The notes beneath the pieces are model-generated. The model made no database searches. It worked only from the letters and a program-made list of their open reading frames with translations, and was not told the DNA's origin. A stretch of 64,000 bases of DNA from contig OZ010788.1 of assembly GCA_963932465.1 (NCBI GenBank), forward strand, positions 198,216,559-198,280,558. The letters are read 5' to 3'. This document shows, piece after piece, positions 22,460 to 34,439 of this stretch; the stretch's first letter is position 1; every line of letters begins with the position of its first letter. The position numbers and the translations under genes are program-made. Source of the stretch: Maratus speciosus (lineage: Eukaryota; Arthropoda; Arachnida; Araneae; Salticidae).

Positions 22460-25400
22460 ATTGGTTGCTTTATATTTTTCATAATAAGATATTTTTGATA
22501 AAGATAAATTTTTAAATTAATAATACAGAAGCAAGTGTATTTCTATTATAATAATAAAATACTTATTTAAATACGAGAAAATTAGGTACTTCGCGATGAA
22601 AGTTTTACATTTGAACGCCTTTTAATATTCAAAGTGATATTAAGCAAATGAAAATATACGTTTGCGCGTAGGATAATTTCTTGATGTTTTTCTTCCCTTT
22701 TTTTTGAGTACTTTAGGAGTGAATTTTAGTCAAGACTGGGATGCAAATCATATTTTACGGTGTTAAAATCAACATGGAAAATATTATAAAACTAAAAATA
22801 TCTGCACATATATTTTTTAAAGATATAGAATATATGGCGTTTTGCATCTAGTTTTGTGGTGAATAAAGTATGATTAGAATGTTTATAAACTTTCTACTGA
22901 ACGTATAAGAAGTATTTTGCTTAATCAACAGGCCCTGATTATCAAATAGGCACAAAAAGCACGTGCTTCCCTTAGAAAATTAGAAAGGACACGAAATTGA
23001 GAAAACAGAGGCCCCAAAATTTTATATCGAATTAATTCCATTCCAAAATTCTATCTAATTTCTTTTCAAATTTACACACACACACACACACATATATATA
23101 TTCTTTAAAGCGTTTCATAAAAATACCTTTTATTACAAATTGATTTTTCGTTAGTAGGTCAGTTTCAACCACATGATCACAATTCTCCAGTCTGTCCATT
23201 ATTTTAGATGCATTGTTTATTTTACATATTGATTTTAAATATAATTGAATTTAGATTGCATGTACAACGTATAATATTAATATTTTATGTTGTGCATGCA
23301 TTCTGAATTCAAACTTTTTATCCAAATTACATTTTTACGCTAACACCATACAAAATCATTTTTGCACTGATTGTATCCTTTTTTTTGTAAGTGGAACATA
23401 AAAAAAACTTTCTTTAATGTGAATTCAACTGAGCCAGTTAATAATATTTGTAGCATTGGCGAGTTTTCGGGATGTCTAATAGAAAACACTTCTCGATGAA
23501 AGGGACCCTCCGAAATAAAACTGTGCTTCCCATAACTTCAGAGGTTAATCGGTCCCTGGATACTAACATGATTTTGAGTGCCATTTGTTTCTCATGTTTT
23601 ATGATGTATTTTGGTCTGTTATCCACACGGTATTAAAATATACAATCATAAAATAAGAAATATATATACTAAAAACTTCTCTGAAAAATTGTCTAACTAA
23701 CAGTGCAAATTCCCTTGAAATCCATTATCTAATATAGTAGATTACACATAAATCTCGTAATATGGTGATATCACAATCTTGGTTTATTAACAGCCTTCTA
23801 TTTATCACGAAAAATGTAAAGCAACTGATAAATCATTTTTAAATAGATTAAAAGAAAATTGTTAAAAAGTAAAAAAAAAAAAAAATTATAGCACCAATGG
23901 AATTGTTAAATTGTATCAATCAACCTACCAAACAAAGCACAACCAATAAAACATAAGCATAAAATGCACAATCACGTGATCAAATGGCCCACATAAATTT
24001 TTTGAGCCGCCCGCGTCAAGTTTGTGTGCGGTTGGTTAATTGATTTTAAATACTGCACGGGCTAAAGTAGATGAAGTAGGTCACGTGATGTTTCTCTGGA
24101 ATATTTTGGATTTTATCCGAGTGAACATAGGCATGTATTTCTGTTACGAAAACCAAGTTTTGGAAGGATAAAGAAATATAGTCTTTGTTTTTACCTCTTT
24201 TGAACCATAAAAGTAATGAAATAATTGAATTATTTTAAAATTTCTTACTCCAAGAAGACTTACTCCATGGGAAAAACTTCTGAGCGCGCGCGTGGCGTTT
24301 ACTGCACTTCTGAACAGGCTCTTCGTCTCCTGAATGCACCTTTGCAATGCGAGAAGCGATTTATCGAAAAGCGCAAATCGTCGTGACTTCGTGAAAAGCC
24401 AACTCATCTTTACTTTTACCTCTATAAGGTTATTTCTTTGCTTGTAGACGCGTCATGAAAAAGTATTTAATTTATTTAGTAAATAAATAAATAATGTTGT
24501 TTTGAAGATTACTCAATCAAGAGAAGTGACGAAGAAGCTGACCTGCTCTATTCAAGCATTCTTAAAGTAATTTTGAAGAAAATTTGGACATTGTTATTTA
24601 TCAAGTTCTCTGAGCCATCAACCGTAAGATTTAAGGTATCTTTGAAATCGACGATTTCAATTATTTATCTACACAGATCTTTTTTTTATTCTTTTGGAAG
24701 TATAGAAGTTTATTTTTATACAAGAAGTATTTGTTTATTGTGTCTTTTCAAATCCGTTGGTGTTTATGTGTCTTTAAGAACTTGGAGTTCAAATCCAGTT
24801 CATCAGTGTTCACGCTCATGTTTTTGCGGTTTTCTAATTGATCCTTATGCAGTTCGAAAAGCAGCAGAAGTGTACCGAAAATTTTGCAATGATCCTATCC
24901 TTGAAATTTTACGCATGTGGGATCTACAGCGGGGGTTGGCCTGCCTTAGTTCTATCTTCCCTGGTCCATAATCTTACTCGATTGTTGCTGTGCCATATTC
25001 TTCCGAGCAGTTTTCTTTTTGTCCCTCTGATCTCTGAAAGGTGTTATAGTTCAAGTGTTACCTGAATAAATTTTAAAGCCATCTAATGAAGCCATTGTGA
25101 TTATTGTGGGTACATCGCTGTTGGAATATGTTTAATAGTTCTGGATCATGTGAAAAGTGCTGGTCCTTTAATGTTTTCTGAATCTCCGTGCGTTAGTCTG
25201 ATGTGAAGGTACCGAAAAAGAAATCTGAAGAAAGCCATGACCCATGAAGCAAGCAGTCTTAGAAGATCATATCCTTTGAAGCAAAACCTGAAAGAAGAGT
25301 TAGAAGCAACTGGCTGAAGCAATCCAAATCCACCTGAGATGAAAAATTTGATCTGACCAGAAGATTTGAATAAGAAGTTGTCCTTATTTTATGAAGAGTA

Positions 25401-26400
25401 TTGCCATATATTTCCTATGTCTCTGTTGCATTTTATGAAATTAATAGATGGAATTATTTGATGGCCTTATATATTGATATGAGCAAATGCATAGCATGTT
25501 CTCTTTCTTACATAATAATAAACTCTTGCACCAAGCCTTCTTTTCATAAAAAGGCTTGCAATATTTAATCATTTGAAGATTATTCAACAGAAAATATTTT
25601 GAAATCGAATCATCTTCCTGAACTGTTTCTCCTTTTCTCGAAATAAGAATACCCAAGAGCTAATTCTCTACAATATTGGAATCAACAAAGTCTGTGTTAT
25701 TGTGTTTTCTACTTTAAAAAAATTGACTGTCCAAGTGTGAAGCTTCATCTCCAAAGAACTTTATGTGCGTTCCATGTCCATATTTCAATTTCCTGTTAAA
25801 TGAGTGAAATTGACTGATTGAGAGGACGATATCAAGTCACTGAAATTACGATCTCCATTGTCGTTTATATAGTGGGGTGAACATCCAGTGCGAAAACTAA
25901 GTATATGTTTAAAATATAAAAAAATTATTTGAAATTTTTCTTTAGGCTTAAAATGTATTTAATCAGAGGGATTTTTTTTTTAAGTAAAAAAAAAAAAAAA
26001 AATTCTTTTTTTTTTCTTTTAATTACATTTTTAGTATTTCAAATAATATTTTTTAAAAACATTTTTATTAGAAAATGCCATTTTAAATATAAGCATTTAA
26101 TTTTATGTATATATGTTATATCTAGTGATTTTTGTATCCAAGTTCTTTTTTTAATGAATTAAATTTTGAAATAGATAAAGTGGGTGTAACCTAATTAATC
26201 TCATTTGATGTGAATGGGCTTAATTAATCTACTTATGCTCTGTAGATTCTAAAGATTATTTGAAACTTTTCTTAAGGTTTAAAATTTATTTTATTACCAA
26301 TAGTTTTTCTATGCCCAGAGTATCATTAAATTTTGTTTAAGTAAATAAATTAATGAAACTTAGTAGATGCAAAATAAACTATAATATCTACGATCATTTA
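22460..26400. other. mostly single-copy-looking AT-rich DNA, no gene called
   Basis: A CA/TA microsatellite lies at 23075-23100. The block at 24240-24420 is richer in CpG (GAGCGCGCGCGTGGCG), and 24900-25420 is of more even composition than its surroundings. The two could be a promoter and transcribed exon of a non-coding RNA or untranslated region, but the longest frame (24573-24971, 132 codons) resembles no family I recognise. A poly-T/poly-A block at 25970-26020 is low complexity. Confidence 0.35.
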
Positions 26401-26411
26401 AGTATAATATG

Positions 26412-26442
26412 TACCGTATATTCCGGCATATAATACGCACAT
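26412..26442. repeat. fragment of a dispersed element end
   Basis: The sequence TACCGTATATTCCGGCATAT followed by AATACGCAC resembles a widespread animal transposon end of the form ACCGTATTTTCCGGCGTATA. No partner end was found nearby, so this is probably a remnant. Confidence 0.35.
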
Positions 26443-26449
26443 TTGATAT

Positions 26450-28130
26450 GAGAAAATGAAACAAAAATTAAGTTGCACATTATGTTCTGAATATAAAAAT
26501 GAAAGATTTAAAAATTAATAAAATTAAGATTTCCACTTTAATGAAGATTGTACTTATAGTAGGTACTTTCTTGCTCTGGATTTCTTAATTTTTTTTTATT
26601 ACTGTGAATAATATTTAAAAATTGAGTGTGCGTTAGTAACTGGAATATATAGTACATGTAAAATCTACAGAGATTTTAGTTATAGCTGTCAAAAGATGAT
26701 ATCTCAAGTTTTTTCTAATTATGCCCCGAATTTCCCTTTTATTTTTTCCTGTTTACAGTTTGCTGTATTAAAAATTACAAAAATTTTCATCATTTAAAAA
26801 CTTTCACATATATTTTATAAATTTTGTTTTTAAATTTATATAATTTAAGATTTTGATAGATAAAATTCTGATGATGTGGATAGTTAAATAATTTACTAAT
26901 GTGAGGTTATCCATTAAAATTACATCAAGCAAATTTTTTATTTATTTTTTACTCTTTCTCCTTGTGTCACAGAATGTCACGCTAACGGGACGCCCTCCCC
27001 CCGTGCTGTGAAGTCACATTTTTTACAGCTGTTATTTAGAGCTACTTTAATTTATTTTTAAAAATGTTATTATTTTTATTGCTACCTGTTTCTATTGAAA
27101 TATAGACCAAAAGCCATCAAGATCTTCTCACTTAACTTTCAAACTCTTTCAATTCAAAAGAGAAATATGTATAATACTGCTTCTTGATTAAAGACTCATG
27201 TTATATCTTGTATATGTAAATATTTTTTATGAACTTAAATTTATGCTGTTGGCAAACAATGCCTACTTAGCTGTTTTCATATTTTAGATGTGTTATGGTG
27301 CTCCCCCCCTCTCCCATCTTAAAATGTGATATAATTAATTGTACAGCTAAATAATTTATTAATTAATCATGATTTCTCATGTCAATTTTTGTTTTCTAAA
27401 TTTATTTCTTTAACTGTCCTGTCTATAGAAGCTGCTTTGACAATAAATAAAAAAATAAGCACTTTGTAATTCTTAAGTCATGTGATTTCCTTGATGAAAT
27501 ATAATCAAGTTTCAGCATTTTTGTCCAAACAGTTTCATGCGGGTGCTGCACCTTATCTGCCCTTTGGTTTACTGCAATAACACCTGTCTTAACTCTCAAC
27601 CTAAAACTGCTGCATTTTTTTTCCAATTGAAAAATTTGCTTACAACTTACATAGTAAATAGTGACTAGTCATGTCTGGAATAAACAACCTTGCTTTTAAG
27701 TATTAAAAGTGACTTTGAAAATGAAAATAATCAATTAAAAAAATTTGCCCTTTTCCCACCAGCAGCACCCTGCCTTTTTTTTTTTTTTTTTAAACCTGTA
27801 TAAAAAAACTCGGAGCTATTAATTAAATGTCTATATCTTGAATTTCCAATATATGGGAGCAGTTTTTTTTTCATTATAAAAGAAATAGAATTAAAAAAAA
27901 AACAGTTTTTTTAATTATTAAAATGGGGTCCCCCCTCCCCACTTAAGGTTTTGAGTGGCTACCAAAAATTGTAAATAAATTTCCAAAACAATTTAGCTTT
28001 TTAGATAATATTTAAGGAGCATATATTTTTATGTTTTAATTAACAAAAGAAAATTATAATTAGTAATTATAAAAATAATAAAAACTGCAAATAAGTAATT
28101 TCCTTGGTTAATATTACAAACATAGTGGTA
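26450..28130. other. AT-rich DNA, no gene seen
   Basis: I see no coding exon. The sequence near 27745-27800 (CACCAGCAGCACCCTGCC and a T run) resembles pieces near 28160-28270 and 41870-41900, hinting at decayed copies of one dispersed repeat. Confidence 0.4.
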
Positions 28131-28434
28131 ATTCTTGCATAGTGTTGACTCTAAGCCGCTTTAGCAGGGCGCAGCGCCAGGCGACCCTTTTTATTTCATT
28201 TTTGTGCCCAGCAGCTCTTTTAAACCCATCTCATGCGCCTGGCTGTCCTTTTTAACACTTCCTATGCACCCCGTGGAAATTTAATTGATCCCTGGAAAGT
28301 ATCGCAAATTCTAGGGACTCTAAACAAAGCAGTTCAAAATATTTTTTTTGAACAAGGTAAAGGTACAGTTGTGCCCTTTTTTTAGAATAGTGTTCCCTTT
28401 TTGAATAAAATGTATCCTTTTTTAAAATGATAGT

Positions 28435-29403
28435 CAGGGGTGTAAAAATACCGGGCGACTAAATTTTCGACACTGGCGCCTAGATATGTCTTAGGAAATG
28501 AAAAAATCATTCATATTTATAACCTTGATTATTTATGGATTTTTTTTTCTCTTTGTTCCATGCACAAAGAAAAAAAAAATAAATGAAGTTCTCTTTCACT
28601 GAACTGGACTTATTAAAATTATTATTAAATCATTTTCAGACATATTTTGTCACATTGAATGTTGATTTGGAAACAACTGAAAGTATTGCTCTTGACGAAT
28701 GATACGAGTTTAAGGTACTATGCAAAGACATGAAATTTAGTGAGCTCCTGATCAAATCAATGAAAAATTATTCTAAATTTCCAATTTTATCAAAGTTACT
28801 GCAAATTGTATCTGTAATACCTGTGGCAACTGCATCCTGTGAATGAGGATTCAGCACAATGAATTTTATCAAGAACAAGTTTCGCTCTACTTAGACATCA
28901 CAAAATTTAAATGATTTATTCTCAATAAATCTAAATGGACCTTCTGTAGAAGCATTTGATCCTACAAAAGCAGTTGAATGCTGGTACTTTACATAAAAAA
29001 CAAGAAGACACATGAGCGGTCATAAACATCATAAAAATTTAAAAGCAAATGAGGACAAACAATAAGCTAACAGTATTGATTTATGGCATATATTATAGTC
29101 CTTGAAGTGAATTACATATTTGTACTTTTGAGGTGTTCAAAGAAGTTTTTAATGATTATTATTTGTATTTTACATCAGCACTTCCAATTTTTTATATCAA
29201 TATTTATAATTTTATGTAACATTACTTTTTTATACAGGAAAAATTTATGTCATGTGTCAGATATATTTAATTAAAAAGAGTAACTTGTATGTACTATTAT
29301 TAACTTATACTGTAATTTCATTTTAAAAATTTGTTATTGATAGTAACTGGCTCCTAGATTTTTGAGCTGGCTCGTAGATTTTCAAAAAATTTTTACACCC
29401 CTG
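28435..29403 (+). mobile_element. hAT element with dead transposase, 969 bp
   Basis: The ends are CAGGGGTGTAAAAAT and its inverse, a typical hAT form. The flanks are ATGATAGT (28427-28434) and ATAATAGT (29404-29411), an 8-bp duplication with one mismatch. The interior keeps the C-terminal part of a transposase (separate entry), so this is an internally deleted autonomous element. It is inserted in the 28140-29489 element. Confidence 0.8.
28595..29065 (+). pseudogene. hAT transposase C-terminal (dimerisation) domain, relict
   Basis: One frame runs from about 28595 to a stop at 29063-29065 with internal stops at 28700, 28844, 28892 and 28994 and no evident frameshift. It keeps the hallmark order of the hAT C-terminal dimerisation region: PVATASCE, (stop), GFSTMNFIKNKF, then LNDLFSINLNGP, FDPTKAVECW and a basic tail. 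The stop at 28844 replaces the arginine or tryptophan that normally lies between SCE and GFS and fits a CGA-to-TGA change. The N-terminal zinc finger and most of the catalytic core are absent. It cannot encode an active enzyme. Confidence 0.85.
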
Positions 29404-29499
29404 ATAATAGTGTTCCCTTTTTAAAAACTGTTACCTTTTTTGAAAAATTCCTGCCCGGCGGCCCTTTTTTTTTTCTAGAGTCAACACTATTGCACCTGT

Positions 29500-30820
29500 A
29501 TTTTGTAATATTACTGTAATGGTCATATAAATAATTATACAAATATATGCATGTATATGCTTGCTAACCAAACATATTGAAATTAATTACATCTGCTTAT
29601 TCATACTTACACGCAGAATAAATAGTATATAAGAATGACCAGTCATATCTGCAATCCACATTAATTTTTAAAATATTTTAAAAATGCCAGCATTATTACC
29701 CCAAACAGTGTGCATTATTGACATAGTGTGCTTTGAATTTAAAACAAAAGGTTAGCTGTTTTCCCCATCCTTTGCTGCTTAAAAAAAATTTATTTGCTGT
29801 GTACAAATCCAAAAGTACAAAACACTCTTTTAACTTCTACAGAAGTACTTCTTCTATGCTTAACATTTTGATACTGATGCTTTTTTTTGTTTTTCTCGTA
29901 CTTCATTATAATAGTTGGTACCCACAATTATGATTATGCTATGGTTGCTAGTGGGACTTCAACATGGTCGTGGCCAAGTTTATGCATAAGTCATATATGC
30001 CACACCACGTGCTATGCATATATATATAAGCTAAACTTGCAAATATAGGCCATACACATTGTCATATTTACAACATAAGTATGTCATATACAATATGTAC
30101 ATACTATTTATATTATGTGTCAGTTATATTTTATATCTGTCATTGTCATATATATGACTACAATGTGATTAGTCTTATACATCAAAAAATGTCATATAAG
30201 ACTATGTTCTCATTATATGCTGTATGATTTCAGTGATACATCTTCGCTCTGCAATTCATCCGTGGAAGCCACTGTAACATTGTTTTCTCTTTATTCTTTT
30301 CACATTGCTGTTAAAGGCAAATGTTATCATTCATTCATTGTTATTCAACAATAAATTGGAGCTAAATGCTAAAGCTGCAATTTATTATTATATATTTATT
30401 AGTAAAAGTAGAGAATCTTTCTTTTTTTTTATCTAGAGAAATTTATCATACTTATTTTGTTTATTTTATATTTATATGAAAGTGTGAATATTTTAATTAC
30501 TCACAGTGTGAATTATGATAAATTTAATTAAATATCTTTTTAAGTAAAATGTTTTTTATCTTATCCCTGTTAAAAACTTTTGGCATAATTCTAGAACAAG
30601 GGAGATGCCTGACTTGGCGATTTTTATGACACATGCCAAATACCTATCTATGCACACCAACCTAAAATACGGCAACCTGAAAAGAAAAATTCTCCCAATT
30701 CACATTGCGACACAAGCACAACGTAAGTGGACGATTCATTACATAGACAGTACCAACAAGAATTTAATTCACAAAATAAACATAGAATGAAAAAAAAGTT
30801 TGATTTTTCAGCAACTTACT
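29500..30820. other. AT-rich DNA, no gene seen
   Basis: No coding or mobile-element signature was recognised. The part at 30000-30240 is rich in CATATA/TATATG words and partly self-complementary. Confidence 0.4.
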
Positions 30821-30825
30821 AGTAA

Positions 30826-32210
30826 AATCATTCCATCATGTTGATTTTATTTCGTTCTGCATCGAATTTTTTAAATTCGTAAAAACATTTAGCATTAATA
30901 TATATTTTTTTTTAAACTTTTTTTTTTCACATTTCACGACAATTTTTTAACATTCATAAAAGTTATTCAGTTTCAAACTCTGGTTTCAAATTAGAGATGC
31001 AACGAATATTCGGCCTGTCTGCCGAATATTCGGCTTCGGCCGAATATCAAGTCCATTATTCGGTCTTGGCCGAATAATACTGTAATAAATGTTTTTATAT
31101 TTACACAGTATAACTTTTTAATTTGACAATTTATATTCATCATGTATAATGAAAATTTTATTTGAAATTAACTAACCCATTTTGTTCCATTAACTTTCAT
31201 ACCCCAAATGGGTTTTATCTACCCATTTTTATATAAGAGGCTAATTTAGGAATCATGCTAAAAAATTTTTATGCTGTATCAGTAAGTACAAAAAGCATCT
31301 GCTTGTGCTTGTAATAAGCTAACATAATCTGTTAAATTTAAAATTAATCTATTCGAAATTGTTTTAATACAACTGTACAAGCAAATTCAATTTTTTTTAT
31401 CATAATGGGAAGTTTAACATTTATGCCTTGTTACATAAAAAAAATATTTCTTTCAATAATATTTTGAATTATACCTATAAAGAACTCTAGTGCTATCTGC
31501 TGACAGCAAAGAAAAAAAATAATGATAATAATAAATGATAAAAATGATTTTGTTAATTGTGAGCTTTATAAAGTCTACAATGATTTCTTTCCACCATTTT
31601 AGAGGATATTCCTTTCATCCTTTCTATCAGTGGTTTTTCTTAAGATATTAAGATTTCTTATTTTTTATTTTATTTCATCTGAAAGTTGAAACTTATATTT
31701 CCTAGTACTTTTCAAATTTTGTCATTATTTTAAAATGTAACTAACAACACACATAATATTTATTAAAATATAACTAGACAATACCTGATGAGGAAATTTT
31801 GCTAAGAATTTTTTATTTGTTTGGGGGGGGGGGGGGGGGGGCTGAATTATTATTATTGAGGCAATTTTTAGGCCGAACATAGCCGAATATTTTTTTAGAG
31901 TAAAATAATGCTTTAAAAAATTAAAAATTTGTATATAAATAATTTTTTAAAAGAAAACAATACATTTTAATTGTGAAATATACAAGAATTGTGCATATAG
32001 TGCATACTATATTTCGTTTTTAGGCAAAAATAAGTTCATTATTCGGCGGCCGAATATTCGGCTGTAACTTGGCCGAATATTCGGTTATTCGGCCAAACCA
32101 CTATTCGTTGCATCACTATTTCAAATTTGTCAAAATATGTCTAAATCATTCCATCATGTTGATATTATTTCATTCTGCATTGAATTTTTAAAATTCGTAA
32201 AAGGATTTCA
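30826..32210 (+). repeat. local direct repeat split by a hAT element
   Basis: The sequence at 30826-30895 (AATCATTCCATCATGTTGAT, TTCTGCATCGAATTTTT, ATTCGTAAAA) recurs at 32143-32207 with few changes. A further piece, ACATTCATAAAAGTTATTCA at 30952, recurs at 33808. The interval was therefore a tandem duplication of roughly 190 bp before the hAT element at 30992 enlarged it. Confidence 0.75.
30992..32118. mobile_element. non-autonomous hAT element, 'ATTCGG' family
   Basis: The ends are TAGAGATGCAACGAATA and, inverted, TAGTGATGCAACGAATA, followed by many CCGAATATTCGG words. A perfect 8-bp duplication, TTTCAAAT, flanks it at 30984-30991 and 32119-32126, the hAT signature. Length 1127 bp. No transposase is present. 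A run of 19 G residues lies at 31824-31842. It differs from the 9578 copy in its CAACG (not CACCG) ends, so two subfamilies exist here. Confidence 0.9.
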
Positions 32211-32359
32211 GTTTAAAACATGGAACAGATGCCATAAATTCCCAGGGCCGCCATCTTGAAATTTTTCTTGGCGTGAAAACTCCTTTTCCACCAAGTAGCA
32301 AATGTCGCCAAGCACCGGTTTATATGCATGCTAGGCTTAACAAAAATAAAATGTAAATA

Positions 32360-32760
32360 ATTAACAAAACTCGCTAAAATACCAATCAGCAATCGTTGTA
32401 TGGGCGCTCCACGCTCATTAACCAAAAAAAAAAAAAATATTACTGCATTCAGCAGTTCTCGCTGTATAGCAATCTCAAAATTCAGCAATTCTCACTTTGT
32501 AGCAATCTCAAAATGTACAAAACTCGTAAGGCAAAATATACATAAAAAACAAAACTCGCTAAACTGGCAATCAGTAATTGTTGTATGAGCGCTACACGTT
32601 CATTAACCGGGAAAAAAAATCACTGGATCCAGCAAACTCCTTCTGGCACGATAACAAAAATGCATGAAACTCGTTAAAGTAGCTATCAGTAATTGTCGTT
32701 TGAACGCTATATGCTTATTAATCGGGAAGAAAAAAAATCACTGAATTCAGCACATTCCTT
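32360..32760. repeat. three-copy diverged tandem repeat
   Basis: The block ACTCGCTAAA, CAATCAG, TTGTATG, GCGCT, TTCATTAACC occurs near 32368, 32551 and, more diverged, 32669. Spacing is irregular (about 183 and 118 bp). No coding potential is recognised. A CAGACAGACGGACGG run follows at 33315-33335. Confidence 0.65.
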
Positions 32761-33456
32761 CTTCCGTGAACACAAAAATACATAAAATATATACAATAAA
32801 CAGGTAACAGGAAACATTACTATAAAACATAACAAAATATACATAAAATTATCCACATACCTTAAGAGACATCTCCTTCCTTGACGCAAACTTTAAAAAA
32901 TGGTAACTTGCCATAATCAAAAATATTTAGGTTCTTTCAAAATTTTTATCCAATTTTCAACAGTTTAACACAAAAATATAGTAATAAACAAGTTGGAAAT
33001 TTCTCGTCAAACGTGGCAAATGAGGTGCATTCGTACTATAACTAGTTTTATAATTATTTTTTGCACCCCATATTGTACTGAATGTATAATTTTTTGCACT
33101 TCATAAGGTGCATAGTCTGTAACATCATTAAAATGCACTTCCAATAATTTTTTCCCATTCCCCGTAATGTAACGGAACACTTTTGACTGGCCCTGTAATT
33201 AAACTATACATCCGATTTTCATAAAATTTGAAATGGCTCGACAAAATTTTGCAACAATCATATGTTTAAAATTTCAGACCATTCGGTTGGGTAGTTTTTG
33301 CTCTGTTACTTGCGGACAGACAGACGGACGGACGGACTGAACGACGACTATAGGTGCTACGTATTTATATAATTACAAACGCACCTAAAAAAAAGAGTCC
33401 TTTTCTTCAAAAAATTTAAAAATACTTATCAAATATCTCCACGAATTCTATATGTC

Positions 33457-33800
33457 TTAGTCCCAAATCCCAATAATAATTTCAAAGGTCAATAAAAATA
33501 TCTCTTCAATAGTCAACTTACTACATCCGCTAAACCAAGAGCCATACCGAAACGACATCTCTTTACCGCAAACTTTCCTTTTACCATCCTCCATATCTCT
33601 CTTATTTTGACAAACCCAACTGCATCTGTCCAATGTATTACTTCTTTTTATCACTTTCATATCGTCACCACATTCACTACAAACTATATTCGATTTAAGT
33701 AAGCTAACTTCTTTCAAAAAACTGAAAAACAACTCTCTATCACTTAAAAGTTCAAAAACAAAATACCTTTCCCAAAATAGACTGCTTAGCAGAAACTTAA
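33457..33800 (-). pseudogene. Merlin/IS1016-type transposase N-terminal fragment
   Basis: On the minus strand one frame reads from about 33800 to a stop at 33457. It has FELLSDRELFFSFLKEV, then a zinc-ribbon-like C-x2-C pair (CSECGDDM), a second pair further on (C at CSWVCQ and CGKE), and FRYGSWFSG and LTIEEIFLLT. This order, zinc ribbon then the S-x-R-x-G-S-W-F stretch, is the N-terminal part of ISXO2/Merlin-family transposases. The DDE catalytic half is missing and the frame stops early, so this is a fragment. Its first in-frame ATG is internal (33732) and no element ends were identified. Confidence 0.75.
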
Positions 33801-33892
33801 ATTAACATTCATAAAAGTTATTCAATTTTAAATTCCGGTTTTAAATTTGTCAAAATATATCAACAGATCCCATTTTAAATATGTCAATAGTC

Positions 33893-34036
33893 CTGGTTTT
33901 AAATTTGTCAATACATTACAATTTCTTTATTTACAATCTTAAAAATGTACAAATTTGTCAATAGCTCTGTTTTAAATTTGTCAATACATTAAAATTTCTT
34001 TTTTTGCAATCTTAAAAATGCACAAATTCGTCGCAG
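33893..34036 (+). repeat. ~77-bp tandem repeat, two units
   Basis: Each unit has GTTTTAAATTTGTCAATACA, then AATTTCTTT, CAATCTTAAAAATG and CACAAATT or TACAAATT. A partial, more diverged unit precedes them from 33838. The word AAATTTGTCAA recurs, which loosely recalls the satellite core AATTTCGTCAA, but the similarity is too short to claim a link. Confidence 0.75.
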
Positions 34037-34439
34037 AAATCTCTAGACTTATCAAATAAAATGAATAAAAATTCACTTACTTTTATTTCTCATATTTTGT
34101 CCATACTAAAAGTAGACTGGTTGTACATGTCGTATGAAATTTACCATCAACTTAAACTTCATCACAAGCAGCAAAATAAAAAAAAAAAAATCAACTCAAC
34201 AAAACACTTATTTAAAAAAAGAAAAAACCCAATTAAATTAAAGTAGGCATAACCACGTTGTACGGAACAAAGTGGAATAGCAAGAAGTGATTTATTGCCT
34301 CTCCAAATTCAATGTCGCCAAAGTGTCCCGCTTGTTCTGGGATTCAGTCAAACTTTCTATTGACAATACTAAATTCAATAGAATTAAACTCATTAAACAA
34401 ATTTTAAAGCTTCTTTCATTTATTTAATAGGCAAAATTT

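Larger units (their letters stand above)
28140..29489. mobile_element. element with TAGTGTTGACTCTA ends, hosting a hAT insertion
   Basis: The left end TAGTGTTGACTCTA (28140) and the inverted right end TAGAGTCAACACTA (ending 29489) match exactly, with TTGCA directly outside each (28135-28139, 29490-29494), a possible 5-bp duplication. The interior repeats phrases such as GTGTTCCCTTTTT and has GGGCGCAGCGCC and CCCGGCGGCCC near the two ends. A younger hAT element splits it at 28435. The superfamily is uncertain. Confidence 0.55.

Noticed and set aside
24573..24971. 132-codon frame as a gene
   Set aside because: No recognised domain, unremarkable residue pattern, and a length that can occur by chance. 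I left it as a possible transcribed region only.
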